Of a stretch of 64,000 bases of DNA, positions 12,597-24,579 are shown piece by piece. The stretch is from Apostichopus japonicus (lineage: Eukaryota > Echinodermata > Holothuroidea > Aspidochirotida > Stichopodidae): NCBI RefSeq assembly GCF_037975245.1, contig NC_092567.1, positions 20,747,376-20,811,375 of the forward strand, given 5' to 3'. Position numbers and translations under genes: made by a program. Position 1 is the first letter of the stretch. Each line of letters starts with the position of its first letter. The notes beneath the pieces are model-generated. The model was not told the DNA's origin. It saw only the letters and a list, made by a program, of their open reading frames with translations, and made no database searches.

Positions 12597-15405
12597 ATAT
12601 TTTATATCAATTGATCGTCACCAAATTTGTTCGAGTTACAAAGAGTTCTGGTGATACGTATGAAGTTCCATAGCGTTCTTCTTTTGTATCATGAAATGTT
12701 AAACCTATCAACCTGATGGTTGAAGATTGGAAATGACACTCAGACAAACCAGTCTGTCTGTCCGTCAATACCCCTAAACAATCACAACATGTTTTTATAT
12801 TCATATATTCAAAGGAGCACGTTGGATGGGGGTGGGTGGGGGGAAGCATAATATGAAATTTGTGGCATATAGTATTTCCTGCTCTGCATACTGTCCAATA
12901 ATTTCTACTTAATTTATTTTCAAGAAAAACTAGGTCTGCTTTGTTCTGACTGACCCGCTTAACAAGAATTTACCTGAGATAAATCATTTTTTATCGTTTC
13001 TTTAATTTCCTTGTATAATCTGTTTTCAATACATCCTTCTTTTTTTGATTAATTTTTTCGCACATTTAACAATCAATGATAAATTAATAATAGCATTTCA
13101 TGAGAGACAGAATGCATAGATATAAAAAAAAAGAGCAGGGGGAATAAAAAACGATTAACCTGTGTTTTCAATATTAAATACATACAGGACTTGCGTGGTG
13201 ACTTTAATTGAATAAGCAGATACTAATTCTTGTTTTCATGTACGAATACCAAATCGGTATGATTGATCAATTATCACATCTTTGGTGAAGTAATTACTTA
13301 TTAATCAAGCGTAATAAATGAACTCAGATAAAAACCACAATGGCTTCCGAAAAATCTGCTTTTCATATTTAGGGACGTTTTTTTTTTTTCTTCTTTATCT
13401 TATTTTAATTCAAGCATGTGACGTTTTGCGTACAACTATATATATATATAGAGAAAGAGAGTATGTGTCCATGTTTTCATTATCTATATACTCATTCAAC
13501 CAGAATTGAATATACTTTTTTATAAACGACATATATTGAAAGTAGCCGACAAATGTCTAATCAATCTTAATTAATAAGTACATAATATTTAATTGAAATA
13601 AAAGAAATATATTTTCCCAATTTTTTTCTCTCAGGTATAATGATTATCATAGGTATGATTATTTATAGTTTTAACAGATGTTACCTGTACAAGTGATCAT
13701 AGAGTCATTTCAATAGTTATCGGAACAAAGGAAAACCAATAAAGGTAATTTAAATGGGTAATAGTTTCCGAAATGAAAATTACCTAGTTGAATTTTTGTC
13801 TTCTGTTTTTCTTTTGTTTTGACAAACCCATTTAGCTTTCTCTTGACGTCCCTGTCATTCACATATTTTAATTAATTAATCAATCTTATATTTGAGACGG
13901 TTCGTTTGAATTTTCATTTCGGATATTAGTTGAATAATTATCATATTATGCCTTTTATTTATAAACCATCGAATGACGAAAATGTCGTACGGGACGTGAC
14001 ATGACTCAAACTTTTAGGGCAATTACCTTTCCAGGAATTTTTTGGGCTTGCTTCCTCTCTGTGCAATTATGATATTCTGGTGGGGTTGGCAATTTAAAAA
14101 CTGATACAGTGGAGGAAATTAAACCTTTTACACAATAAGTCTCTAAGTTGCTAAATTCCATTTCCGGCATATTCTGTCTAAAACACTAGATATGGTTCAT
14201 TCTTTTGAAACAGATGTTGATTGGATAAACCGTCTCCCACCCCATAAGTGAAGCAGAAGCTGAAGTAGAAGCAGAAGTTTTGTCTGAGATGTGCTTAGGG
14301 TATAAATATTCTTCCGAACCCTTTACTTTTCTACTATTATCCTTTGTGTTCAGTTATCCCATAATATGCGATACATTTTGAAATGTTTGCTTATAGCTGA
14401 CATTGTTCTCTGTATTTTGAATTTTATCTAAATGCAGATTTATCGCAGCAATATTTGAATTTCTCTGCGCATAAATCATCGAAACATTATCAAGAAAAAC
14501 AAACCAAACCACTCACTGTTGAATTGCCATGATGACTTCATCATTGATTCAGATGTTGCCAGGTGCATTTTCAAGGTATCTTCGCGATCAAAAACAAATT
14601 GCCACAAAGACATGAGTTTGATCCTAGCGATTTTGAAACAAATTCAGCATCTTTGCTAACTTCAGGCTGTACCTGAAATATTCTTTAAAGATATCTCTTT
14701 CCCCACCCCGTATTCTGAGGATAATATACTTCGTCGACTTTTAACACCCGAAAGAGTCAACGACATGTAGGTTATTCGTCTGTAAAGTGATTGATCTTCT
14801 CCGACACGTCTATATTTCAAAGAATATATAGCAGAATATTCCTATCCTATTGTTAAAAATTGATATGATAGTTAATTAATGATGCAGTCGTGTTATATTT
14901 GTTTTAATATTATAAACGAAACTAAACATAAACAATATATTAGAAAGAAATAACGAGCAAGAAGAAATACTCCCTAGCCCCCCCCCCCAACCCAACATAT
15001 TTATATATATATATATATATATATATGACGATTAAAATCTATTTATAGATATCATTTCTTTGTTATAATTGTTTGCAGTTTTCCAAAAGAATGATATACA
15101 AAGTTTTATTTTAGAAGTAACTTTTGTTTTAATCTACTCGTTATCAGAAGGTAGTTAGAATTGAAGTTTCCTTGCACTCTTTTCTTAGCAAATAAATGAC
15201 CCTTTCAACACAGCATTGATCGTATGCACATAGGAGGGAGGGGGGGACACAAACCAAACCCGCTTATCTTTTATGACAGAAAATAAACAAAAACAATAAA
15301 TAAAAAGTGACCATAAAAATAGGAAGAAGATGAAGCTGTACAAAAAGGATTGGCACTGTTTTCTAGCTTTCAGATTCGTACGAAGTGCATGGTATTATTT
15401 ATGGT
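11290..15405. other. Long non-coding AT-rich region
   Basis: About 4 kb with no exon or element that I can support. It holds poly-A near 11500, C-runs at 11990-12005 and 14980, a (TA)n run at 12562-12603 with one break, a short (TA)n at 15000-15026, and TGACGTCA palindromes at 12143-12150 and 12505-12512. Confidence 0.5.
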
Positions 15406-15410
15406 TTAAT

Positions 15411-15660
15411 ACCGGTACTGATGCCGAGAGGATAAAAGCGGATGCATTTGAAGCAATGAGGCTTAGCAATCGGGAGGTTCCATGTTCGATACACGGCCAG
15501 GTCATTGTCAGGTGGGTTCTTCATCCAAGAGCGATCTACGATTTTCCCATCTGAAATGACTTTCTAACTTTAAAAAAAAGATGATTCCAGATTTGAGTTA
15601 AGTTGTTAAAAGTTGTAATCCATGCATCAGCCCTCGCTTAAGCGTCATAAAATAACTGCC
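15411..15660 (+). repeat. SINE family B, copy 1
   Basis: This is a tRNA-derived SINE with a Ser/Leu-like long-arm head: GATGCCGAGAGGATAAAAGC (A-box), TTTGAAGCAATGAGGCTTAG, and GGTTCCATGTTCGATACACGG (B-box). The tail includes TTTTCCCATCTGAAATGACTT, GATTTGAGTTAA and AAAATAACTGCC. All blocks occur in the same order in the minus copy at 31591-31876, which fixes the family boundaries. Confidence 0.8.
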
Positions 15661-15664
15661 TGCT

Positions 15665-16715
15665 TAATTGCTTGCATTTCCTGTGGCCATTGTTAAAACT
15701 TTCAAACACCGGAGGCGGGTGCCGTCTGTTCCTATACCAGTCTATAGTTATTACATATTATGTACGAATCCTGTTTAACATTGGACAAAATTGTAAAAAT
15801 TTCAGATTTCATGTTATCGTCATAGATAAGGTCGGGTATAGTTTACGTCATGATTTTATGCTAAATAATATTTTCTTCGTGAAGAAATAGAAAGTACCGT
15901 TAAATATCATATGGTTTCCATAGAAACTATATATTACAAAAGGGAAGATACTATTGCGTCAGTTGTTGAAAATTTAAATATTTGTACTAATTTGTCAGAT
16001 ATATATATATATATATATATGAGAACCCATATTTATTTTGAAGCCGACATAACGTTTAAATACATGCACAAAAAAATATACCACTTTTGAGGTAATTTGT
16101 TGGTGACATTTCGCTATAGCATCCATTCATATCCTTAAGCGGTGACGAACAGAATATATGAATATTCAAGTGCTCATTAGAAATATGGTATGTCATCGAT
16201 ATATCACTTAAACTATATACTTCAACTCTCTCTAGTTCATATACATATAAATCTATCTACTTTTTGAGTTAACAGAAAAAAAAGGTAAGCTTTTATTGCA
16301 GAGACAATAGCCAAAGGCTATTTTTGTGTTTTTATTGTGTGTGTGTTATAGTCGGCTTCAATGGCATAGCAAACACTTAACAATTTGCCAACGTACAGTT
16401 TTATCGTTGATTTTTACGTTAGAAAACCCTGAGAGAGAAGAAGCATTTAATAAGTGACTTAATAAACGTGACTCTTAATAGGTGTATAAACCAAAAATAA
16501 TTCAGTTACTAAGGTATATTAAGTAGAATAAGGCTTAAAGTTAAATTAAGGAATAAACGATTGCTAGTTGTTTAATTGTACCGTCGGACAGATGAACACC
16601 AAGAACAAACACTCTCTTAATTAGAACTTTATTTCAGGTTGATCAACTTATGTGGGGAAAAAAAACGAATTAAAGCTGTTACATGAATTATCTTTATGTA
16701 TAACGACAGTAGGGA
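15665..16715. other. Non-coding, no clear feature
   Basis: AT-rich sequence with a short (TA)n at 16000-16020. No supported gene. Confidence 0.5.
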
Positions 16716-16735
16716 TATTGCTCATACCGTCAGTA

Positions 16736-17044
16736 CAGGCGCGTAGCCAGGAATTTGCCAAGGCATGGGCGAACCTGTAGGCAAACTATCAGAGCCGTAT
16801 ACATGGCTCTGCAAACTCTCTTAGTGTAGCGCCACCATATTGTGACGCGAAGCGTACAAGAACATTTTGGCCGAAAATGCCTCCCAGATCGTTGGAAATG
16901 GCACTTCCCAGGCTTTGTGAGTTGCATCTAAGAATTTTCTATTTTGAAATTACTAGCGATATCATAAAAACAGACACAAAAATATGCTCAAGGTGGAGGG
17001 GGGCGGCCGCCCCCTCGCACCCTCCCCCATTAGCTACGCGCCTG
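16736..17044 (+). mobile_element. hAT-like MITE family 1, copy 1
   Basis: This is a 309 bp non-autonomous element with terminal inverted repeats CAGGCGCGTAGC at the left and GCTACGCGCCTG at the right. It is flanked by near-identical 8 bp target duplications (CGTCAGTA at 16728-16735, CGTCAATA at 17045-17052). An 8 bp duplication is typical of hAT transposition. It encodes nothing. A close copy lies at 28915-29217. The element split an older palindromic repeat, whose halves flank it (see 17105-17327). Confidence 0.85.
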
Positions 17045-17104
17045 CGTCAATACAAGCGCTTTGAAGCGTGATATGAAAGTAGCAATTTACTGGCTATTTT
17101 GCTT

Positions 17105-17290
17105 ATACCACTCTATACTGTCCTCTCAATCTAATGCTTCAAAACACTCGTATACTGACAGTATGAACAGTTCCTCACCTTTCCTGTGATTCTAAAGCTA
17201 ATACCACTCTGTTACTGTCCTCTCTTATAAGCTTCAAAGCACTCGTACTGACAGTATAAACAGTTCTTAACCTGCATCTGATAGGATATC
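17105..17290. repeat. Two ~96 bp tandem units, palindromic family
   Basis: Units start at 17105 and 17201 with ATACCACTCT. Each carries TACTGTCCTCT, CTTCAAAxCACTCGTA, CTGACAGTAT and GAACAGTT-type words. The CACTCGTA/CTGACAGTA core recurs at 16715-16735 plus 17045-17075 (split by the MITE) and at 50198-50290. Confidence 0.7.
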
Positions 17291-17327
17291 CATCCTGCTC
17301 ATACTGTCAGTACGAGTGCTTTAAAGC
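17231..17327. repeat. Hairpin, ~33 bp arms
   Basis: The left arm 17231-17263 (GCTTCAAAGCACTCGTACTG...) and the right arm 17295-17327 (...CAGTACGAGTGCTTTAAAGC) are inverted with few mismatches around a ~31 base loop. It could fold as a miRNA-sized hairpin if transcribed, but it belongs to a repeat family, so a foldback transposon remnant is more likely. Confidence 0.7.
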
Positions 17328-17329
17328 AT

Positions 17330-18240
17330 GGCATCATACGTACATTTCATATATGAAGATTGGCCCAAACTGCATGGTCGTGGATTGTGTACAGAACCGA
17401 TCCCTTGTTAGCGATTTACAAGAAGTTGAAATGTAATACAATTAATTAAACCATTGGAATATGTCCAATCGATTAGTGATGAGAAAAAGTTATTGCTATA
17501 CTGTTTACCGAACAATTACCGTGCCCAAAAAGTCGACCTCGAAGTCGGCTAACTTATATTGCCATGTTTTGTTGTCGTTTTGAAACATGTTTTTTCTTCT
17601 ATACTGGCTCAAATGGAAAGCTGTGAACAAAATACATATATCGCTCTAAGTTATCGCTCGCATACCAATATTAGTGGTTATAGAATCGCATTTAGTTAAT
17701 TGCGCTACGCAACCGCCGACTAGATGCACACGATTTTCAACCCATTTAGTTATACCAATCCATTGGTGCGTATATATAAACTCATACGAACGCTGTTTGT
17801 CAGTTCTTCCAAGAAATGTATAAATTTCACGCAGTTTGGAATAATAAATCAGTAATTTTCATGGTTATCAGGATAACTATATGAAAAAATTAGGCCTGGT
17901 CTAGTGCATAACTCACCTCTACACTAAATATTTGGTAAGTCTTTATATACCGTTCTGCAATATATTCAATGTCAAGGTATATGCATTGATTTTTTAAAAG
18001 ACAATTGAGCTTCTGGAGCCAGATTTGTCTCATATCGCGTGTTTTAGCTAAAGGCACAATACTATAACAATAAGTCTCGTGCGCTGGAAGATTTCCTTGG
18101 AGAGGTTTCTCATAACCATACCAGAAAGTACTTTAAAATTATACAAATGGATTCTATCTTGAAGAGAAGCAAAACAAAACAAAGAAGAAATAGACAAAAG
18201 ATAACAAATAAAATTATACAACGAATCATTCAATTCGTGT
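17330..18240. other. Non-coding, no clear feature
   Basis: AT-rich sequence. No supported exon, repeat or RNA gene. Confidence 0.5.
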
Positions 18241-18247
18241 GTATATA

Positions 18248-18288
<41 letters not shown>

Positions 18289-18298
18289 TTATAAATAT

Positions 18299-18347
<49 letters not shown>

Positions 18348-18366
18348 TATAGATATATACATATAG
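18241..18366. repeat. (TA)n microsatellite with interruptions
   Basis: TA array with TACATA, TTTATAAATATAGATA and AGATA interruptions. It abuts the truncated head of SINE A copy 2. Confidence 0.9.
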
Positions 18367-18367
18367 A

Positions 18368-18463
18368 TAGATATCGTACAGAGCGGGAGGCCCGTGGTTC
18401 GAATCCCGGTGGAGGCTGAAAGTTTTTTCACTGTTCTTGATTTTCCAACTCATTACGATTTTC

Positions 18464-18464
<1 letters not shown>
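18368..18464 (+). repeat. SINE family A, copy 2 (5' truncated)
   Basis: The sequence starts within the anticodon arm (CGTACAGAGCGGGAGG), then has the B-box (GTGGTTCGAATCCCGG) and the family tail (TTTTTTCACTGTTCTTGA, TTTTCCAACTCATTACGA). The A-box is replaced by (TA)n, and the 3' end also runs directly into (TA)n at 18465-18502. Confidence 0.8.

Positions 18465-18502
<38 letters not shown>
18465..18502. repeat. (TA)n microsatellite
   Basis: TA run directly after the 3' end of SINE A copy 2, possibly grown from its tail. Confidence 0.85.
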
Positions 18503-18504
<2 letters not shown>

Positions 18505-19017
18505 TATAGTCCTATATTTGTATACTTTATGAAGCTAAACCTACGTCATCATAGCAATATACTAATAAACTCATCAAACATGCACTTCAATCTACTTTCT
18601 AATACGATTTCAAGAACGAATTGCGGTATCAAGTTATGAATAATATTAGTTTTATGAATATAGCAATACAAGTCAACAATGTATAGCTGGGCTGTATATT
18701 TTCGGTTTGCTATTATCTGTCCTGAGTAAGTATTGAGCACAAAAATTAAGAAGAGAGAAAGAAAGAAAATGAAAAGGGAGATAAAACTAAAAACAAAGAT
18801 ATCGATATAGGCCAACTTAGATTTAACGTTTTGGGCTATTGTCCCCTTAATTTTCTTTTGATTTATCGTAATAATTAAACTTCTGTTATGTTATTTATAG
18901 AAATGAAATATAAAGGACTGGACATTATTTTGATACTATACGTTCTGTCTTCAGGGTACATTAATATTTATAAAACTTCCACAATCTTCAAACAGACCGC
19001 GTAATGGAATGTCAGTT

Positions 19018-19120
19018 TTTATATATGAGTTGTATATATATATATATGAGTATATATATATATATGAGTATATATATACATTTACATATATATATATATA
19101 TATACGTACATATTATATAT
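19018..19120. repeat. TA-rich array with ATGAG interruptions
   Basis: Short (TA)n runs separated by regular ATGAG words near 19025-19070, then TACATTTACATA and more (TA)n. It has a weak higher-order period of about 22 bases. Confidence 0.75.
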
Positions 19121-19124
19121 CATA

Positions 19125-20165
19125 TACACTTATATATAACTTATAAAGCTCATGTACAAGTAAAGCACACATTTGTCGAATCAAGGGGTTCTTGACCTCT
19201 CCGACTTCGATACTTCACTAAAGGGTATACACTTGAAACACTTCTGACGAAGTAATCATGGTTTATTCCAGGAATAAAGTGTTCAAAGGAGACACAAAAA
19301 CCAATCACCATGTTTAGTTTGTATAATAGAGATATTTGTGTTGAACCATCCCCCCCCCCTCACTCTCCCCTTACAGCTAGAAATATTTTTTCTGGCCCCA
19401 TTGGAAGATATCATTTAGTGTGAATGTCATGTCATATGGAAGCTGTGTCGTTTGTAAATCTGTGATGTCATAGTATGACATAGTGTGTCACTATGGATCT
19501 GAACCTTTTACGTTCTCTTTGTATGTTTTTTCATACTAACTATATTTAAGGTCGAATGTAAACGGTGTTGACACTGAATCAAGTGATATATATATATATA
19601 TAGATTATGTTAAGACCTTCAATATCATAAATGCATCATTTGTAAAACCCATATCCATTACAGAAGAATAAATTACATAGAAAATATTAAGGAAAACGTA
19701 TAAGAAAAGGGGAAAAAAAAGATGAAAAAAAAAAGACAACCCAGAAGCACATCTGGTTTATATATAAGGAACATTAGACCTGTTTTTATTTCTAACATGG
19801 AATAAGACTTTTCTTAGCTGTTTGGAGGAATCATTGGCAGTCATCTCTACGAACTAGAACCGCTGGTATTTAAAGTTCGCGACCCTTTATACGATAGTCC
19901 AAAATGTCTGGAGAGTCGAAACAAAACAGAAAAAAAAACACAAATTTGTCCATATGTGTGAATACCAAAAAAAAAAAGTGGAAAAATCTTGAACATAATT
20001 ACTTAAAAAGTTACAATATATAAACAATTTTGCATATAAGCACTATTGGTTATAATACAAATTGCTAAAAGGGACGGTGGAAACCTCCTCCCTGAAGCCC
20101 CCCCCCCCGCCTCCCCCATGCCACAACATCCCCAAGAGGATAAAGACGAAATTTCGGTCGAATAG
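19125..20165. other. Non-coding, no clear feature
   Basis: AT-rich sequence with C-runs near 19350 and 20100 and poly-A near 19715 and 19970. No gene. Confidence 0.5.
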
Positions 20166-20169
20166 CCAA

Positions 20170-20209
20170 ATATCCTGAATTACACATATCCTGAATTACA
20201 CATATCCTC
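20170..20209. repeat. 18 bp tandem repeat, 2.3 copies
   Basis: ATATCCTGAATTACACAT occurs twice in succession and is followed by ATATCCTCA. Confidence 0.8.
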
Positions 20210-20726
20210 AGTTCTTACTGTAATCCTAATAGCACATGCTACCGATTTATAGCACGATCCAGTTTTTTACTGTGGTACAAAACTTTAAAATAAACAGTAT
20301 TAACTGTTTTCTGTGTGTGTGTATCGGGTGCACGTTTATCAGTTTTAAAGGTGTTTAAAGGCAGATTCGATGTGTTCTGCTTGATAGGGTTATACTCGAT
20401 GATGCAGTGACGTATAACTAATATAGGAAAAAGACTGAAAGATCACGAAACAGCCAAAATGAAACAATAACCGACACGATTTCGTTCCACTCAAATACAC
20501 TTTCTTTGTTTATAAGTTATCAATTAAATTCAACAGTTCGAGAAACCTTTCGCGTGTTAACCAAAACGAAAATGTCAAACCCACTTTCATAGCATTTACA
20601 CGACTAACTGTATTTGTTAATGTTTAGTCTCTGGCAACATTTAAGATAGATATCTATACAAAATTCATCTCGTACAAAGTGGACACGTTTCTCGGTAGGT
20701 CAATAAACTATATCATCAATTTGAAA

Positions 20727-20755
20727 TGCGCATGCGCAGGCTCAGAGTGACGTAA
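20727..20755. promoter_or_regulatory. NRF1-like plus CRE-like site pair
   Basis: A TGCGCATGCGC word (20727-20737), close to the palindromic NRF1 consensus, lies 10 bases from TGACGTAA (20748-20755), a half-palindromic CREB/ATF site. The pairing is common in animal housekeeping promoters and rare in AT-rich DNA. No first exon or start codon could be tied to it, so promoter activity and direction are unknown. Confidence 0.35.
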
Positions 20756-21069
20756 ATAGAGAGTCATATCAGTTTAGAATGAGACAAGAAGGGAGTCATT
20801 TCTGTAGCATTAAATGCGTTTTATTAGTGATGTAAATTCTATTTTAGGTTGACTTGTAATGGCGTCTTTAGAAATATAAACATTGTATTAGTCTTGCATG
20901 TTTCTTTTGGAGAGGCAGGAAGGGAGGGAGGGAAGTAGGGAGTGTGATATGTGTGTCAAGTCGGTTATTTTTTGCAAAACGAAAATCAAGGGTTATATTT
21001 TGTCCTATCACACTTTCATACCAGCCTAGCCTAGTCGTCTTTGAATATTCATCTATATATAGATGTTTA

Positions 21070-21190
21070 TATGAAATTGTAATGAGTTGGAAATCCAGAA
21101 CAGTGAAAAATTGCCACTCTCCACCGGGATTCGAACTCAGGCCTCCCGCTTTATATGCGGACACCCTAACCAACTAGGCCATGGACACAC
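21070..21190 (-). repeat. SINE family A, copy 3
   Basis: On the minus strand the order is GTCCATGGCCTAGTTGGTTAG (A-box), an anticodon-like hairpin (CCGC...GCGG), a B-box (GAGTTCGAATCCCGG) and the shared tail (TTTTTCACTGTTCTGGATTT, CCAACTCATTAC). It is next to a short TA-rich patch at 21188-21210. Confidence 0.8.
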
Positions 21191-21239
21191 ATATATTATA
21201 TATGTATATACTTGTGTTAAGTGTTAATTGTATCTATAT

Positions 21240-21478
21240 TATTCTATCCTCCTGCAACTGAGCAGGAACTCGCGAAGAAGCCTCATTGGCTTATCAAAGT
21301 CCCAAGCTGACCGAAGTCAGTCTCTTACATTTATATTTAACGTCCATGATTATGAATTGTTAATTGTCAACAACTCTGTAACTGGACGACATGCATTAAT
21401 CTGGGAGTGACTTGAACCGGGGACCTTATGATTGAAAGGCACTGGCGTTAACCACTGAGCTAACATTCCAAGTAGTAC
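21240..21478 (-). repeat. SINE family C
   Basis: The minus-strand head reads TTAGCTCAGTGGTTAACGCC (A-box) and CCCCGGTTCAAGTCACTCCC (B-box), a clean internal RNA polymerase III promoter like Glu/Ala-type tRNAs. A ~160 base tail ends in GGCTTCTTCGCGAGTTCC and TGCTCAGTTGCAGGAGG. A true tRNA is excluded because the acceptor arms do not pair and the transcript would run into the tail. No second copy was found here. Confidence 0.7.
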
Positions 21479-21479
21479 T

Positions 21480-24115
21480 CCAAGCACACTAATTTGTACT
21501 AATAACTACTGATTTGTACTTTTGTTACGAGAAGAGAAACTTGAATCCTTGTGGATCATTGTGCTTGGAATTCACTTGGGCAAATACATTTGATGGTTGA
21601 AGTTGGAATTATGGCTACCTTAGATCAGCGAAAAGATAATGAAGAGTGATTTAGGTTAGATGGACTATACCCATTACCGACGGGAAAACGGTAACAAATA
21701 TCAACAGTCACATTGTTACGCCCCGTCGAAAGCCCCCAAGTAGAGTGTTGTCTCACGATAAAGATCGTGCTTCTTGTTTGTGATAGACTGAGCACTTGAC
21801 AAAGAGCTATTGGCGTGACGTAATGTTACGTGTTGTGACGTGTCGCGGCGATGTGTCATTTGGAGATATGACGTGTCGCGGTTTGGGTGTGAACCGGTTT
21901 CCCATAAGTTATTGTTTGCTCCTGTTTCATATGTCGACTGCAGCCTGTATAGTAAACTAGTATTTTATGCGTGTATGTGGGTGTGTTGGTGGTGGGTGTG
22001 TGGGTGGAGGGATGAAGTGGGCAGGCTAAGGTGACATAATTCTCAATAGGGACATAATGGCTAAATTAAGATCTCTTTTGTTTTATCATCACTGTTCTAA
22101 TTATATAGTAAACAGAGGGATCAGCATATTGACGTCCCATATTACTCGCAATGTTCGATGACGTTATATTTGCGCAGAGACCCTTTTCCGTGCTTTCAAT
22201 AATATTTAAAGGACGAGCTGATAATAAAACTGCTAAGTTTTGGGTTTGGTTTTTGCCCCGATTTCGTTTGGACTTTCCTAGCAGAATAATAGTGCTTAAG
22301 CTTGGTTACAGACTGTGTCACATTTGTCTTTTCTATTAATTTATTGCTATCTTATGATGATGCATGTACTATTGTATACTATAAAAGCAAAAATATATTT
22401 TACGATTTTAATGGATTACTAAGAAGCTCTTTAACAACTCTCTGGCTGGTGGTGAGTACATGGGGGGGGGGGGGGGGAATGTGGCGGATAATTCGTCATA
22501 AACCTTGCGATTATTGAAGCCATAAGTCTCTTCCGCTTGTTAGATATCCCTTCTATAACTCTCTTTAAATTTACTCTCTCCGATTTGAAAAAAAATTGTG
22601 ACTTTGAGTGTTTCAAACGCTTCCAACGTCGTCTCTCTGTTTAGCCAATTATATCAACTAGATATAAACCACGGGAGCCAATAAAGGGGGTTCAATTCAT
22701 TCACAGCGAAATATTCTATACGAATTGAAATTCCATTGGCCCCCTTTTAGAAGGAAGTAATTGACTGATTGATAAGGGAAGTCAAGGAAAGGAAAACAAA
22801 GAGAAAAAGATAGAATTAGAAAGGAATTTAATGTCCAAATATTGGGTGGAAAGTCTGACTTGTGGGACACCGAACTGTAACACTATACTATGTAATATTG
22901 GGATTGTTTTTGGTTATAGTCACTAAGAAAGGTCCTCCAGTCGTTTTGTTCATTTAAATCAATTCCAAATTAACCGAGCCGCAACAATCATGTCCACATA
23001 AGAGTATATCTAAAGGCAAATATCACAAATGTAAAAGAAAAAAGGAATATTAAAGAAGCGGAAAAAGTTAACAATTCTTAAATAGGATAATTTGTGATGG
23101 TTTTGTCTATCAGATTTTTTTTTTAATTATCTGGAGCCCTTGCCCCCCCCGACCCCCCCCCCCCCCCACAAAAACACTAAGCTAGCTTCATTAATGCCAA
23201 CTATCGTATTACTCGTGTCACAAGCGATACTTTTCTTTCAGGGTTCAATATATAGTTAAGTCCTAATTGGCGTTCCAAAAAGAAATAGGCCAATGCAAGT
23301 CGCCTACCAACCAGATGATTAGTAGCTTGATATTTTACCTCTTTGATAAATAAGACAGTTTAAAGTGTTTTGGGTACGTGAATTTTTTGACAAAATATAT
23401 GATAACTGATCAATTTTAAATGTTATACATGAAAGGAAATAAAACTGTGCCCTTTCGTCACTAATTTCGATGAATATTGTTGGTTCACATGTGTTGTTTT
23501 AAATATTAGCTAACGTTCATAACGTTATTTAAAAACAAAAGTCAGAACAACACGGAGTAGGATTATTTTTACCATTCTCTCAAATAATCACTATTATTTG
23601 AATATTACATGAAATATTCAACGTTTATATTAACCTCGATAAAGCCAACATTTACATACGAAATATATGAAATGAAAATATGCCTTTTACAACTTGGTTG
23701 TAAACAAAATGTATGAGCAACAATACGCCAAATTTTGAAAGAAACGACACTATTCCAAAGAGAATAAAGATGGTATTTGAACAGGAAGAAAAACAAAGAA
23801 ACATTAGTTAGACATGAAATACAACCATCGATGTTTCATAAATTGTAAGGAACAATTAAAATATTTAATTACATGTACGAACTTGGTACACCTTGGTGGA
23901 GGGGTGGGGGCCTGCAGGGGCATCGTCATGTGTGTGTGTGTGTGTGGAGGTGGGGGGGGGGCTCTATAATTGTTACTAAAACTTCACCTCAGCCGTTGCT
24001 AGCAAATGTTAGCGTAAAAATATGTTATGCCACTTCTGCTACTGGCTCCGAATGTCAAACTTATTGTGCAGAAAAGTAACTAAGTGAAATATGTTGCCTG
24101 AATATTAGGTGAAGG
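21480..24115. other. Non-coding with G/C homopolymers
   Basis: AT-rich sequence with a G-run at 22461-22477, C-runs at 23142-23167, and T/G-rich sequence near 23931-23960. No exon evidence stands up; the open frames are short or homopolymer-driven. Confidence 0.5.
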
Positions 24116-24119
24116 CGTG

Positions 24120-24192
24120 GAGCAGGGGTAAGCAATGGATCTTGTAGTAGCAACACCTCGTCTATAGGTTCCCCCGGTTGAAATCCTCACCA
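24120..24192 (+). repeat. Possible tRNA-like SINE head
   Basis: A good B-box-like word (CCCGGTTGAAATCCTCACC) follows an A-box-like GTAAGCAATGGATCT by about 40 bases. The arms pair poorly and no tail family was identified. Confidence 0.3.
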
Positions 24193-24524
24193 GAAACCAG
24201 AGAATCCTTGACCTACTATTCAAAATCACCGGTGTTCAGTAAATGTTGTGTCCAATCTTGCGTGGAATTGATACTTCTGCTTTGCAAGTTGGAAAATGGG
24301 GTTTTACATCTGTTGAGTCAGCATGGTTTCGAAACGACTTCGTTTTTACCATATAGCTGCACTGCAGTGATGAAGTGCCTTTATCTCCCTCGCTATGTTA
24401 GAACGTGGTCATATACTGATGAGATACGCTCTCGTCCGTCCGTTTGGGAAAGTTAAGCGTTGATCTAGAGCGCAGCATAATCAAGCTGCGACATATCACG
24501 CGCCTGTTTCGCTCTGAACACTTA

Positions 24525-24570
24525 TCGCAAAGAGAAGGCTTGATATAAGTCAGCATTTATCCACGATCAT
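24525..24570. repeat. Short dispersed repeat, copy 2
   Basis: Matches 3101-3144 in the same orientation (GCTTGATATAAG...ATCCACGA). Confidence 0.45.
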
Positions 24571-24579
24571 CACGTGGAT

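Noticed and set aside
21398-21478. Possible tRNA gene on the minus strand
   Set aside because: A- and B-boxes are good but the acceptor stem does not pair, and a SINE-type tail follows.
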